DNA of 64,000 bases. It comes from Stenopsyche tienmushanensis. Its lineage: Eukaryota; Arthropoda; Insecta; Trichoptera; Stenopsychidae. Location: contig WACJ01000406.1 of assembly GCA_008973525.1 (NCBI GenBank), positions 1,798,001-1,862,000 of the forward strand. Direction: 5' to 3'. Numbering within the stretch: the first letter of the stretch is position 1; every line of letters starts with the position of its first letter. Position numbers and translations under genes: made by a program. The notes below the pieces were generated by a model. It worked only from the letters and a program-made list of their open reading frames with translations. It was not told where the DNA came from and made no database searches. This document shows positions 1-13,400 of the stretch, piece by piece.

Positions 1-1161
1 CAATAAAAAATCGTCTTACACGATGTGAATCGCATTTAATATCGCATTGGATTCCAATTAATTTGCGCTATAAAATTGAGCATCGGTCATAAATCAAATA
101 ATGGGATCATTCAATATTCCTCAGCATTTGTTCTAGGATTCGCCCATAAAATATCCTATCTCGATTTTGATCCCAATATACGATTGTCCGTTTATGTTTC
201 CGCGTTTGATATAGAGTCTATGCATTAACCGTTACATAAATTACGTGAAAATTGGAAGTGGTGCATGGTTTTACGATGACTGCTTCCATACTGGCACCCC
301 GCCTGTAACGATAGATCTGCGCCCCCTTTTTACACACTCTACTTTCACATCAATATCGCCCACTGCCCACGTCCTCCTCTCCATACGAGCAAAACTCACT
401 TTACGATTGTAAATTTTATTTTATGATCGGAATTCATTCTGGCATTCAGGTAGGGAAGCTGCGCATTTAATGGCTGCCCCGTTGACGATCCGCTTTTATT
501 GTCAATATACCTGAGAGTAATTTGATTTTCCGTCATTCTTTTGGTCTTTCAGTAAGTATTCAGCATCGTCAAGATATTCTTTTCGCTTTGTCGAAGGACT
601 TGTGCGGTATAAAAGAGGGTGGTCGATATTGACGATGATGCAGCGTATAGCAGATCCGTCATTGCATCGTGAGGCAATATGCAAAGCTTACACATGATTC
701 CAAATGAATCGCATACAAATAGGCATGTCAGAGGATGGTGTTGAAATTCAGTGGTGCATCATAACGGGTATATTTCAATTTGAATATAAATTACCCATGG
801 GAGAATAAATATGTTTTTAAATATTGACCTATCCTCAATTGTGGATTAAAGTGTAGCGAGATATCCAGTCTCACATCATTAACATACATAGGGTCAATTT
901 AAAATTAATACGGATTGGATTTTGGCGACTTGTTGACTTACACATTAACGAATTAGCGATATATTTAAGATATAATATTTTATCTATCTGTACATATTTG
1001 CACAGATCATTAAAAATATTCTTTAGTGCTATAAATTATGTTATTATTTCAATCGATTAATATAATCAGGATATATCATTGTGTTATAATAATTAATAAA
1101 AGAATTCAATCATCATAATTATGATCAATGACTCCCAATTAAACTCCCAAATAAAAATATA
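1..1161. other. non-coding stretch, no gene recognised
   Basis: The first part (about 1-720) has more balanced base composition than the following sequence. It turns very AT-rich after about 780. No reading frame here looks like a protein. The only notable signal is a TATA-box-like element at 608-615, listed separately. Confidence 0.5.
608..615 (+). promoter_or_regulatory. TATA box candidate
   Basis: TATAAAAG lies in the context GCGG-TATAAAAG-AGGG, the same GCGG prefix as the stronger promoter at 61.14 kb. A start would be expected near 638-642. The sequence there (TGCAGC) is only a weak initiator, and no downstream exon or splice donor stands out, so this may be a chance match. Confidence 0.22.
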
Positions 1162-2075
1162 TACAGGTTGTACACATAGTCCAACAATTTTTTTTTGGGG
1201 GGTTATGGGGGTATTCTACTACATTTCACACATAAGTCTTATGTGTCAGGGTTGTTGAAATATATATTTTTTTCAATATTATGAAAAAATACCCAAATTT
1301 TCACCTTTAAGCCGTCATAACTTTTTAATCTGTAATTGTAATAGCATGAAATAACTGCTTTTATATTATGCAATATATTTTTTAGCTAAATAAATTATTA
1401 TATTGAGCAATTGTTTAAAAAAATACTTCTGAGCTTCAAAAGTCACACAAAAATTGCAAATTTAAAATTTTTCAACTTCTAAATTTTTTAAACAAAAAAC
1501 TAACAATTATTCTGGACTAAGTTTAGTTTTAAAAAGTTTTCTAGCTTATACCCTTTTCAACGATATGCTACATGCTATACAAATCATTCAATAAGTCGTT
1601 AAACTTGAAGAGGTACCAGTTTGGTAGGATCAGGGTTAAGAAAATACTTTTTATGCTTAAGATATTTTTATTAAATTTATATACAAAATTAGTTAAAATT
1701 GGCTTAATCTACTTCGTATGCATGTACGACACCTTTTCTTATTTTAACTGTGGTTTTTTAAAGTAGCATTTCCTATTTCATTTTTGCAAAGGTAGCGATT
1801 ATTCATTCGATTAGGATTTTTTTGTGGGCACCTTTGTCGTGTAAATTATTGTTTTGCATGTCCCTAGACAACAAAAAAAAATCAGCAGTGTCAGATGTGA
1901 AGACCGCGTGAGCTATGGAATAGGGCACGTCCCTAGACAAAGCAATCCAGTGGTGTCAGGTCCGGAGACCGTGCGAGCCACGGAATAGGGCACGTCCCCA
2001 GACAAACAAATCCAGCGGTGTCAGGTCTGGAGACCGTACAAACCATGGAATAAAGCCATGTGCCAAACACCCTGT
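1162..2075 (-). mobile_element. TA-flanked DDE (Tc1/mariner-superfamily-like) element, decayed
   Basis: The left end reads TACAGGTTGTACACATAG. The reverse complement of the right end reads ACAGGGTGTTTGGCACATGG, so the two ends are diverged inverted repeats. A second copy at 48222-48743 shares both ends and interior segments in the opposite orientation, including a run before 'caaccctga' and a segment around 1795-1860. The reverse strand encodes PIPWLARSPDLTPLD, the third-aspartate region typical of insect DDE transposases. About 900 bp remain, full of stops. The exact superfamily is inferred from the motif and TA flanks. Confidence 0.7.
1857..2056 (-). repeat. three tandem copies of a transposase D3 fragment (~65 bp unit)
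   Basis: Units begin at about 1857, 1926 and 1991. Each starts with CA(T/C)GTCCC(T/C)AGACAA and ends near GGAATA(G/A)(G/A)GC. Unit lengths are 69, 65 and about 65 bp; the first is longer because of an A-run. On the reverse strand the middle unit reads PIPWLARSPDLTPLDCFV, and the other two are diverged versions. The related copy at 48.3 kb carries this segment once, so the triplication is specific to this copy. Confidence 0.8.
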
Positions 2076-4464
2076 TTTTTGCGTACCAAATATTTATTAC
2101 TTCTAATTAAAAGCCACATAGCCTTAATTTTTTGCTAATATACCCACAGATTTATTCATCCTGATGAACGTAACCATATGGTAACATTACACTGGCGCGT
2201 TATTTGTTAGTTTTTATTTGAGGCTGAATTGAAAAAATCTTAAATAAAATCCTCTATAAAAATCCTCAAATATATATAAATTTATATGACAGTAATTTCA
2301 ACAGGATGTTAAGGAAACATTGCTTTAAAAACGCTCTATCTTAAAATATTTTTGACAATAAGCATAAAAATTTAATCATTTCTTTGTAATGCTTTAGAAA
2401 TGTATGGCATTCTTTTGGAATACCCATGTTTCATATTAATAAAATGTCTTAATATTTTCGCATGAGTGGGTGCTGAAAATTTTAATTTGAAAATTAAATA
2501 TAAATGATGGACTGTTTTCTGTATCGTGGCACTAAATACAAGAATGCCTATTAATTTGAGAGCAAATTGAATATAATCAATATAATTAGTAAATTAATAT
2601 TGTTAACACTATGTTGGAAATGTCTTAGAAATAAATGCACATGTTTGAAAGTAAATTTGATGATGCATTGCTAAGTATTGATATTTTTCCATTTGTAATA
2701 ATTTTGGATTTAAATCAATTAAGCTGGCCGACTGCAAATTGTGTGATAATTTAAGCTCATGGACAAAGGTCATTTAAAACACCACAAAATATGAAGTTTT
2801 GGCGAATTTGTGGCATTTAATATTCATGTAAGTGTGTCCATGCCTAAACTAGTTACAGCAGTTGCGCCGAATGTCCAGGGGTGCAGACAGGGGATGGAAC
2901 AACGTGTGCATGGAACTGTATCCTATTTCTTTATCCCACTTTTTGCAACAAGACCTATGGACAGCTGCATTAAGCCGGGCGAGCAAATTCATCCCCCGCA
3001 GTTTTCATTTGATTAAAATTCGACATACGAATGACTAACTCCGAAGTTATTACCGGCGAATTAAATCGTTGCATTGCACCCGAAACAAATACAAAGCTAC
3101 CTGCACGAAAGGTTTTCAATATGTGGGGGTGTTCGCATTTAAAGATGTGTTAAATCCCCTGAAATATAAATAACATGGAGCATTATTGATTTATGGTTCG
3201 AATTTTGTCTATACAAACTTAATACGACGGCAGAGTTACTAAGGAAACGTATTATCAAGGGTTTTAGGCATAAAAATACCACGACCGAAATAGAATCCGT
3301 CTTACATGGATATATAATGGCGTCCGCATTCAGTGCTTATTTCTTCGAAGTGTTTTTCGAACCGTTGCTAAGTAATAATATCTACGACCTTTGTATAACA
3401 TCGTTGTAATGCGAACTTGATGCATTGCGACGTTGATTAGAAGCAAAAAGGTTGTCATTTGTAGGCGTCGAAGCAATTTCCTGACGATGTCCGGAATCGT
3501 GTAAAATGATATGGTTTTGTCCGTTATTGCACATTAAATTACGCGATCTTTGAATGCTAGTAGAAAATGACACGCAAGACAAGGAAAACTCCATAATGAT
3601 ATTAAGCCACTAAGTGTGATGGGAAATCGATGAATACATTATTGAAAAATAGTGTGCATTTGTGCTAAATAAAAATACTTAGTTCAAATTCTAAACTATC
3701 GATATAAAAGTAAGTTCATGCTGCAGAGACAAAATGCGAAGTTGTACTTTCATGAAATTTAAAATTTGATGTTTTAGAAAACCAACAATAAAAGCAGCAT
3801 AAAATAGAGCACTTTGGGTTTTAATATTTTTTCCATTTAAATAGACTTTCCTTATCCTCCCTAAGAAGGCTACTATTAGAATATTAAAACACTCCACAGT
3901 TTTGTAAAACATTGCCAACCATTTTAACATGGTTTTTCACAGTAAATATACATTATTTTTAAATGTACTCGTCAGTCACACTTCTTGAAGATTTGAACCT
4001 ATAATTATTGATTTATTAGTTCAACCGCTTTATAGATGGACTAATACAGGTAGTTTATTTGCTCTTTTATATATTTTTTAATACGAAATATTTTTGCCCT
4101 TTATATTATATTATTATATATTTTGGGTCAAGCAATTCGATATTTTGATCTTATTTTCCAATGTTTTTTACAGAATTACATGAAAAATATCTTATATCTG
4201 TCGTAAAATGGAGGAGTTACAATGTTGTTGTTTTTCGACCTTTAAACATCGTATAAACAGATTCCTTTTTTGACATCGACCTCTACCACGATTTACTCGT
4301 ATCTCCTCGATTAGAGCTATTTTAGAGTCAGGAGAGTATTGTTCTTCGTTTTAAAGGTCTTCGGTTCATTTAACAAACAATACATATTTTTGGAAGAAAG
4401 ATATATTTTAATTCACCAAGGAAAAAAAATATAAATATTGACAAATTTTTGATTTTTCATATTA
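2076..4464. other. AT-rich non-coding stretch
   Basis: Nothing recognisable as a gene. The part from about 2810 to 3600 is less AT-biased and could be unique regulatory or intronic DNA. The rest is low-complexity AT sequence. Open frames of 60-80 codons show no family signature. Confidence 0.4.
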
Positions 4465-5706
4465 GATAAAGCGGAAAGAAATGTCATTTTTTTGGTTGCG
4501 TCTTTTGCAGTCATTTTGATTCGGGTTGCTGTCAAGTGAATACGTCAAGATTGGTATCATTTTGAAGCTCTATTGTTTGTTTTACTATTTCAAATATTTT
4601 TATATTTTTTGAGTCATAATGAAAATGTCCAAGCCAGAAATTGATGAGACCCATTTGGGATCTTGTTTACTGTTTTTCTTCGAAAAAGGATTAAAAGCAA
4701 AAGAAGCTACCCAGAGCATCTGTAATTCATATGGCAACATATTGAATATTTGAAAATGCCATAGATGATTCAAAAAATTTGAAATTGGCGACAGATATTT
4801 GAAAAATAAACCAAAATCAGGACAACCTTAAAAAATCGATGATGATGCATTAAATTCTCTGGTAGAATCTGATATTTAAAAAACAACAAAGGAATTATCG
4901 CTAAGCATCGGTTGTCTCTAGTCGATAATAAATGATCATTTGAAAAGACTCGGAAAAAACATAGACAGGGAATTTGGGTTCCGCACGAGTTGTCATCAAC
5001 GATCTTGGAACAACGGATAACTACTGAACAACGGATAACCTACGGAAGGATCATTACTGGGGATGAGAAGTGGGTCCTCTACAACAGCCCGAGAAGGAAA
5101 AACAGTGGCTTTCTTCAAATCAAGTACCTGTTTCTATCCCTCGACCGTTATTATCCTTGAAAAATGTCTTTCTTTGTGTTTGGTGGGATTTTTTTTAGCG
5201 TAATTCATTACGAATTATTAAAACCTAGCCAAACTGTCACAGCAGAGCTATACTATGTACAATTAGATAGGTTAAAAGCGTAAATGCTCAAAAGGCGATC
5301 AGTGCTAGTTAATAACCAAAGAAGAATATTACAGCATGATAATGCATGACCACACGCAAAAAGGATTACACAGAACAAAATAAAGGAACCCGATTTGGAA
5401 GTGCTGCAATATCCACCATATTCTCCTGATATTGCATCTTCAGACTATCACTTTTTTAAGTCATTAGAACATTTGTTTCCTGATAAAAAAAATCACTTCT
5501 GTGGAACAAGTGAAAAATCATTTGGAATCTTACTTTAGTTGGAAAAACGGGCCGAATTTTATGAAAGGCATTAAAAAGCTACTATATGTATGGAAAGCAA
5601 TTATAAATAACAATGGAAACTATTTAATTGAGTAATATTGTACAGCTTTTATTAAAATATTTGTTTTCTCCAAATAACAGAAAATGACATTTCTTTTCGC
5701 TTTAAC
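4465..5706 (+). mobile_element. mariner element, full length but inactivated
   Basis: Inverted ends match closely: the left (4465-4491) runs GATAAAGCGGAAAGAAATGT and on. The reverse complement of the right end (5680-5706) runs GTTAAAGCGAAAAGAAATGT and on. The target site is TA on the left and TG on the right, presumably a mutated TA. The length of 1242 bp fits mariner, usually about 1.3 kb. The body encodes a transposase with many stops. Confidence 0.9.
4619..5635 (+). pseudogene. mariner transposase (DD34D), degenerate
   Basis: The enzyme would cut and paste the surrounding element. It opens with MKMSKPEIDETHLGS and then LLFFFEKGLKAKEAT, the first helix-turn-helix. A second helix-turn-helix trace reads HLKRLGK. 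The catalytic blocks are ITGDEKWVLYN (first Asp codon 5062-5064), HDNA followed by a stop and PH (second Asp codon 5338-5340), and PPYSPDIASSDYHFF (third Asp codon 5443-5445). The second and third aspartates are in one frame with exactly 34 residues between them, the mariner signature. Multiple stops and frame breaks make it non-functional. Confidence 0.88.
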
Positions 5707-5708
5707 TG

Positions 5709-7078
5709 ATATAAGAATATCCACTCAATCTAAAATATTTATTAGGCTGAAGTGACATTTAAGCTATTTATTTTAAGTATCATTTTTGAGCTATTGATAA
5801 AAGTTATTCTTAAATCCGGAAATTTTGTGATATCATTCTTAATATTAATAGCACAACTAATGTATTCTAAGAAATTACATGAGGTAGATAAAGTGAATCG
5901 TTGTGGTTATAGTCGTTTTATATTCACTTTAAAAATATTCAGCAACGTGAAAACCACGTATTCATCGGAAGAGAAAGAGGTTGGATGGGTACACGGAACC
6001 GTTTTTTGTTCGTTAATGTTATTTAGTTAAACTGACCAGGAGTTCAGGGGTGGCGGTACAATTGGGGATGAGATTAGTAAAGTACATTTATACCCGGACA
6101 CCGCTTTTAACCTCCCTGCGGACGTACGACATAAATTGTTTTTTAAATTATTCGTCATATATCTGCGGAAAACATAATCCTCCTAATATCTGACCTGCTT
6201 AAGATCTGAATTTATTTCCATGAAAATGTCTTATAGATTTGTACGCCGTTTACATGGAAGATCTTGAAGCCTTGGAACTTCATAAAATAAATACGGATAT
6301 ATTGGTTCTCGCAACCCATTCCACTTATTTGCATTTCTGGAACTGCATTACAGAAACAAAGCCAGCCTGTCTGGAAGCGCAAACATTTATTTATTATTAT
6401 GAAAGTTTTCAATGTCCGTCGCTTTCGTCTGTCCGTAATGTTTAACGAAGAAAATTGTTTCAGTACTTAAACAGCTTCTCTTTGTAAGTCGTCATATTTT
6501 ACATCCTTACAATACAGCTGCCTCGAAAATTATGCTCTTAACTTTATAAACGAGTTAATTAAGACCGGGAAGATGTAACCGTGATGAAAAATTACCCTTT
6601 AATTAAGAAGTATTATATTAACACTTTCTTACAGTGTATTTTTATTCGAAATGTCAACCACTGCAAGTCAATATGTTATTTTATCAATATGTAATGTTAT
6701 AATACGTAATTTGAGTTCTTAGTTTAAGATCTTAATTTAAAATAGCTTCGAAATTCGAAAAAATGCATACATAGTTCGAAAATATCGATATTTTATTATT
6801 CAGTAGATCGAGAATTTTTATAGTGGGCGAGTTTATTCTGATTAATAAATTACTTACCATTTACTCAAAAAATTTTATTAATTTAAAACTTCTATTTAAA
6901 TAATCTTATCTTACTATAATAATATGTGGAAGGCAATAGAAAAATACTACACAAAATTCAGAGAAGAAGACTCAAAATATAAAATATCTCTCAAATACAT
7001 AAATTCATCTACCCTTGATTAAAACAGGAAACTACTCTTAATTTAATTTTACTATTACTTTTTTATATGATAAATCAC
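5709..7078. other. non-coding stretch
   Basis: No gene recognised. About 5950-6480 has balanced composition and carries overlapping open frames on both strands, neither resembling a known protein. The remainder is AT-rich. Confidence 0.4.
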
Positions 7079-7171
7079 ATCACTCAATAAATTCGTAGGA
7101 TTTTTAAAGACATTACCATAAAACGATCCCAAATAAAGAAGAAAAAAATGCCTACGAATTTATTTAGTGAT
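7079..7171. repeat. 93-bp MITE with CACTCAATAA..CGTAGG ends
   Basis: The left end reads ATCACTCAATAAATTCGTAG. The right end is its inverted partner, CCTACGAATTTATTTAGTGA plus T. The interior carries ACGATCCCAAATAAAGAAG, also found diverged at 20.87 kb. The ends match those of the mariner at 49124-50452, so this is probably a non-autonomous derivative of that family. Confidence 0.85.
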
Positions 7172-8852
7172 ACAAAAATGAAATTTTTGTATATTTAACA
7201 TAATGGATGAAAAATGATTTTCTATGAAACTCAACATTTAATTTCAATTATAATTATAAATAATTTATAAGCATAAATCATTAAGCACGTAATCTTGGTA
7301 CTATTATTACGAATAGAGGGATGTTTTCAATTCTACTGAATCGTACCGTGCCACCCTGCTGTGCGTCTTTGAAAATCGGAATCCTTTGAAAACATAATGC
7401 TCTGTCTAGTTTTAACATTATGAATATCTTGTGGCTAAATTTTTGTGTACCCATTTCATCGAATGACGATATCCGAGTGTATTTTTCGCAACCATTTCAT
7501 TTAGTCAATAAGCAAAAAAATACACTGTATTAATTGAACAGATATAAAATGGTGAAAGAGATTTTTCCATGACAATTATTGGGGGAAAAATGAAAAAACA
7601 ACAATTTTGGGGGTTGAATTGACTGTCCTCACCCGATGGATGCGCCAATATGAATTTCCGGTTAAATAGGCACAGGTAAAATACAAAGGCAAACTAATAT
7701 GGTAATTGTTGTTCTCGCACATATGCGGAGACAGTGAAAAAACGGAAAATGATCGAAAATAAATATTAACAGTAAACAGATTCGTCAAAACTGCTATACA
7801 ATGGATTGCGATGGATTGTATGCTTATTTTACAAATTAAAACGGGAAAAATGAACAAAGGCTTCTATTGGTTTGGTCGTGTTTGCAAAAGTGTAAGGTGA
7901 ATTGGTTTCATACACGTGAGCAGGCTGGAAATCGTATATTTGCTTTAAATTCATTCAATTTTGCATCCTGTTTGCATGATCCTGCATATTGTCTTGATTT
8001 TTTTTCCTCCAAAAATACGCATTCACTGTGTAAATAGTCCTTGCGTTATCCTCTCCTAAATGAATATTGAAGTGAAAATATAATAGGTGCTGATGAAACT
8101 CTATGTCAACGACCCTAACTAATTTGAAATACAATATTTTCAGCATAAAAACATTTTTTATTGGGTGAAAAATAATCAGATCATAGGGGAATAAATAATT
8201 TCAACAAATAAGGCATTTCATTATCATTATGCAATGAAATTATGGGATATGATAAATATGGGATATGATTTAATTGATAATAGTTTTAGAATAATAAAAA
8301 AAAATATTCGCAAAATTTAGCTTTAAATTTCAAGTCCAACTTCAATATTATGAATATAGATTACAGAAAATGAGAGAATTATACTTGTAAAATTTATAAA
8401 ATCTGATTTATTACTTAAAATTGAATATTATATTTACTTAAAAATCGAGCGAAATTATTGATGTGAGAACTATATGATTTATAGTCATCTTAAATCTAAA
8501 AATTGGAAAGCAATTTTTGAGTTTTGAGTTCATCATCTGAAGCTGAAATCCATGTTATTAATTATATAATTTATGCATTGAATAGATATTTATATAGAAT
8601 GATTGATGAATATTGAATAGGCAAAACCTAACCTAAACCTAAAAAAATAGTAAAGTTCGATTACCAAGATTAACTTGATCTAGGATAAGACTGATATCCT
8701 GGATCTGAAAAATTTAAATACTTTGACAAAATTAAGCAAGGTTATCTATGAGTAACTGATTTGTAAGAATCGTTTAAATACAATCTTAAAATAATGAGCA
8801 TTTCACGACTCACTCAAAGACCCACTTTTTAAACAAATTTTCTATTTAGATA
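7172..8852. other. AT-rich non-coding stretch
   Basis: Nothing recognisable. Short open frames on the reverse strand near 7576-7857 and 7955-8146 have no family features and AT-driven composition. Confidence 0.4.
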
Positions 8853-10436
8853 CAGTATACTCTCGATTATCCAGACTAGTGCTGGGGAGGAAGGGTACGG
8901 ATAAATGAAAAAGGAGAATAATCCGAATCATCAAATTTTTACTTGGTTTCGAATATAATAAATACTATATTTACAAGTTAAAAAAATATTTTATAATTTT
9001 AATACTCAGTATTTATTAAGAAATTTAGCAATATTTCAACACTGCTATTTTATTCAATTTTAGTGTCACTCTCATTTTCTTCCTCTTGAGAAGCAAAAGA
9101 AACGATATTTACATCATCCATGTGCTTAAAACCTGGATCATTTAAATCGTGATCGAGACACTCTTCTATGTTTTCCCTATTCACGTTTTCAATACATTCT
9201 AAATTGTCCAATAATCCGCATATTTCAGATATAGTGACCCGCGGTAATCTAGCCCCAGTCTAATCCGGCGCCCCCTGTAGTCCGACATCCTAATATAAAT
9301 ATAGCGCATGTGTACGATAAAGCTTCGTCTATGTAAAAAATGCAAAAGTGTGATTCTAGGCAGCCTAAATTGCAATGAATAATTTTGTAAGTTAGCAAAT
9401 AAGAGGCAAACTTTCAAGTTTCTTCTGGAAAAAAAAGAAGACTTTATAGTTAGGCATGAGACAGTTAAAACGCTTTAAAAATCGTCATGGAATACGTTTA
9501 ATGACGGTAACAGGTTTTCATTTTTTATAACTGCTATGGGCATTGTCTTTATGATATTAATTCTATAATAATTACAAGTACTCTATAATATGAAAACACC
9601 ATGCAAAACGTTTTTCGGATTACCGCAGATCTATTGTAAATCATTTGCTTCATTTTCTTCAAAATGCATTAAATCTGTTTCCATGTCAAGAAATGTACTG
9701 GCTTTACTTTTGATCTTTATTTTTGTGTTATTCTATGTATAGCATCCAATATCCTTATATTTTCCACGAATTGATCAAGTTGTCATCTTCCTCGGCAAAA
9801 GTTATTAGAATATTTTGTCGATAAAGATATTTTGTTGATGATATTCGTATAACGCCTCGGTCCATTGGCTGGATCAAAGATGTTATATTAGGGGGCAAAA
9901 ATTTTGCAATCACAAGATCATCGTTTGTTTTCAGTATGCTTTCGTTTAATAAATTAAGGAATGTTATTTAATAATAATACTGATTTTGTGGCAATCCCTT
10001 ATTTTTTTGATTTTGATTTCGTGCTTATAATGATCTACAGGGAGATTTAATGCGTATACATAACACATTTATCATTTCTTTGGATGATATATTATATGTC
10101 CTGGAGTGGACTTTTTCTTTACATTAAATTATAATAAAATAATTAATATTTTTTTAAGCTTGGATAGATATTAAATTCTAAGAATAAGAATATGTTCATC
10201 ATTTTTTAAAAATATTTTTGCTCTTTATTGCGAGAATTGATGTCATTTCACCATGAAAATTACAATATCTATTTCTTAAAAAATCAAATACATTTGGCCT
10301 TATTGAGCTTTTTCAAGCCAGACTATATGAAAAATGTAGTGTCATTGAAATAAAAATATAATATTTCGGAAGATGTATCGGAGGATTGGATTGAAATCGT
10401 CGGAAAATGTAATGAACACCCGGATAACGAGATTGG
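8853..10436 (-). mobile_element. pogo/Tigger-like element, copy A, with nested MITE
   Basis: The left end follows TA and begins CAGTATACTCTCGATTATCC. The right end is decayed but still shows CCGGATAACGAGA near 10419-10431. Coding sense is the reverse strand. Around 9060-9180 it reads ECLDHDLNDPGF and further on SFASQEEENESDT, an acidic C-terminus. Around 9840-9890 it reads SLIQPMDRGVIRISS, the third-aspartate block of pogo/jerky-type transposases. A MITE at 9232-9636 splits the C-terminal region. The second copy at 42608-43911 has the same organisation. Frameshifts and AT-rich additions on the right make it longer than copy B. Confidence 0.85.
9232..9636. repeat. pogo-like MITE nested in copy A
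   Basis: The ends are TAGTGACCCGCGGTAATC on the left and, in reverse complement, CAATAGATCTGCGGTAATCC on the right, flanked by TA on both sides. It sits at the same host position as the nested MITE in copy B (42958-43403). It includes a GC-richer segment near 9265-9290 with GGCGCCCCCTG. Confidence 0.8.
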
Positions 10437-13400
10437 GGCGGTACATTTTTTTCATCGGTAAAATTAACAAATCCCTCCAGAATATAAAGTGTGTTTTTAA
10501 TTATTTGTGCAGCGTTTTGTTTTTGTTGGTAATTTGTTTAGCTCTGTTGTAGAATTTTCTTTGTTTCAGTTTTTTTTGTCAGTCCAAACCAATCAGTAAT
10601 TATTGGGGCCCCGTTAGCCGTGCGAGATTCGTTTAAAGAGAAAAATTTACGAAACTTTTCAATTTAAAGTTCTCCAACGCATTGCGAATTAAAAACGAAC
10701 GTTTCCTGGTATTTTTTATTAATTCCACAGCAGTATATTATTGTGTATGCATCCACTGCACATCGAGAGCAGACTGCTTAGTGCAATTTCATAGTGCGAT
10801 GATTGCATTTCTCAGTGGGCCGCAGGAGAGATGAAGTAGAGGATTCTGTAAACAAGGGAAATTGTAGGAAAATTTCCAACCAATCGTATCTAACAAATGT
10901 AGAGAAAATTGGCTGACATTATATAAACATGTCTCGGGCATGCTGAGTTATATTCGGATAATTTCTGCAATTTTCAAGACAAATACGCGAGTAATTTATG
11001 AAAATGACCTTTCCATCCATCAATGGGCGACATGTGAATAGAAGCTAATGAAATTGAATCCATGGGGTTGATTATTCCAAATGTCTTTTCAGATAATGAC
11101 AATTTTTCAGAAAATGCCATTGTCGTGACCTGTCTATTACGACGTGCAATAATACTTAAGGTTTATATTGGAACCGTTTCCTTACTGCTCCGTTTTATTT
11201 CTCTCACTAAAGCAAATAGCCTTAACAGTTTTATACTATTTTATGTTATATATTTTTTAATTACAATAAATTTTATTAGGCAAAAAAATCTATTTTAATA
11301 ACAATACAGAAATTATTTGGAATTGCTTAAAAATAATTTTCAAATATATAGACAAGGAAACTTCCTTATTTGAAACGACAGCTATTTTAAGACGAGTGGG
11401 ATGATAATCATTCGAAAAAGATTAAACTGATATCTCCTATACTGTTTAAGTTATTTTTAAAATAAGACTAAGTAATATTTAAGCACACAATTAAGATGTT
11501 GTGTCAATATGTAAGATATAATTGAGTCCTAAAATGCTTTAAAAACTATAAAAATATTTAAATTCAAAATCTTCAAATCGAAAATTATCCATATACTATT
11601 CAGTCAAAGTTTCCGTTTTCAATTTTATCCACAGAAAACGACGTGTTCATTAAGTAACGCTCGTCTTTATTGAGTCTATATGTTAGACATACTATAGGAA
11701 TCGCTTATCAATATTAAATTACTATCATGCCAACTTATATCCTCGAAATACGACCATGGATTCCGTTTTAAAGTGGAAACATGATAAATGGTGTAATAAC
11801 AACGAAGCTTATCGCCACCAAAATGGTCACGCTCATTTCTAAAGCTTTTATATTGTTAGCTTAGTATCTATCTATTAAATTGATTTTTATCAGCATTATG
11901 GCATTTAGATAAACGCAAAATTTAGTGTCCATTATGAAATAATTGAAAGCTGTAAAATCGTTCTAATTTTTTTAATTTGATCATTTTTTAATAACGTGGT
12001 GTATATTCTAATAGAAACATTTATAACGTACAAGCTAACAACATGTAGGGGAAATTGAGTGTTTATTTTCATGTCCGAGAGATGATTTTGGCAACGATTA
12101 TCTGAAGAGGGTGAAACATGAAACGAGGGTGTTTACGTTAGAGCTCGAAGGTCCTTACATTGGTTTTAAATGTATTATTTCATGGTGCATAATCAATTCG
12201 AATTGAGTAAGGATTATATTTTGTTGTGCAAAATAAATATGAATTTGATGGATGGTGCATAATTTGATCTTATTGTTTCAGCGCTTTTACACTGGGCATA
12301 ATCCCATGTTTACCAGGATTAGGAAAAACAGTGTCCGGTTATAGTATGCAGAACGTGACATATATTTTTAGCAAAGCTTCAATAACAACCTCCTGCAATT
12401 GGTACTGAATAAATCGTGACAATTAAACGGGTCCGGAGATTAAGCAGAAAACGATGAAATCACAACAACAGGGGATGTTATTTGCGATTATCCAACGGGC
12501 ACGCAGCGTATATAGATGCAAGTGTTGATTTTTCATCGGGACGATCTTCATTTAGGACAAATATTGGTACAAGATAAACAGATTATCGAATGCGAAATAA
12601 TTCATGTAGAGGAAATAATAAAGAGCGTTTTTTCTGTATTTGTTCCATTTATATCTACAATGGCTACGGTTCTATCGTCCTTTAAGTACTGCGCACATCG
12701 GGCGATAGTAACGCTTTCAAAGGATCACTCACTATTGAATATGGTAAACAACAATGCTAAGTTAATGAGAAAATTCTTATTTTCCATCGCAGAATTTCTC
12801 AGCGCTGTTTTATTCAAACTGAAAGATTTTTGCTCGACTTTTTGCCACAATTGAAAATTGCTTCAACTTTACCACGCAAAACGAGTCTTACACAAGTCGA
12901 ATATTTTTTGCGATAATATAAATGTATATTTAAACGCATAAATGGATGAATACATTTTGTCATGAACGAATGTAAAAATACGCATTAAAATATTCGAGGT
13001 GGTTTTATATTATTAAATGTAATAGAAAATGATATACTTTAGGAAAAAAGAATCAAAGAAAACTCCTTTATAGAGTTTGTACGCCTACACAACCATCGGA
13101 TGAAGATATTTAATACCCCATTGTGCTATGATGTATTAGTTCTTATAAAAACAAGCAAGGGACGATGATAAAATATTAAATATAATCCAACATCTATAAA
13201 ATAAAGAGCAATGGATACATTTAAAATTAAAATCATATGATTAGATTTATAAATTGGCATTCATTAATCCATATGCAAATTTAGGGCTCAATAGTAATAA
13301 GAAACCATATTTAATATTTTCTAATAAGGAATAGAATCATTTCTTGAAATCTCCTTCATAGCAATTATAGTCGAATGTTTTCCTCTGTGGTACGATTTAA

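Noticed and set aside
9199..9417. Similar reverse frames at 9199-9417 and 42922-43143 beginning MKVCLL
   Set aside because: They are alike only because both lie in the nested MITE shared by the two pogo copies; the frame runs across a terminal repeat and is not a protein.
12516..12854. 112-codon forward open frame
   Set aside because: No domain, no splice or promoter context, and a length that chance can give in a 64-kb window; the translated composition looks random.
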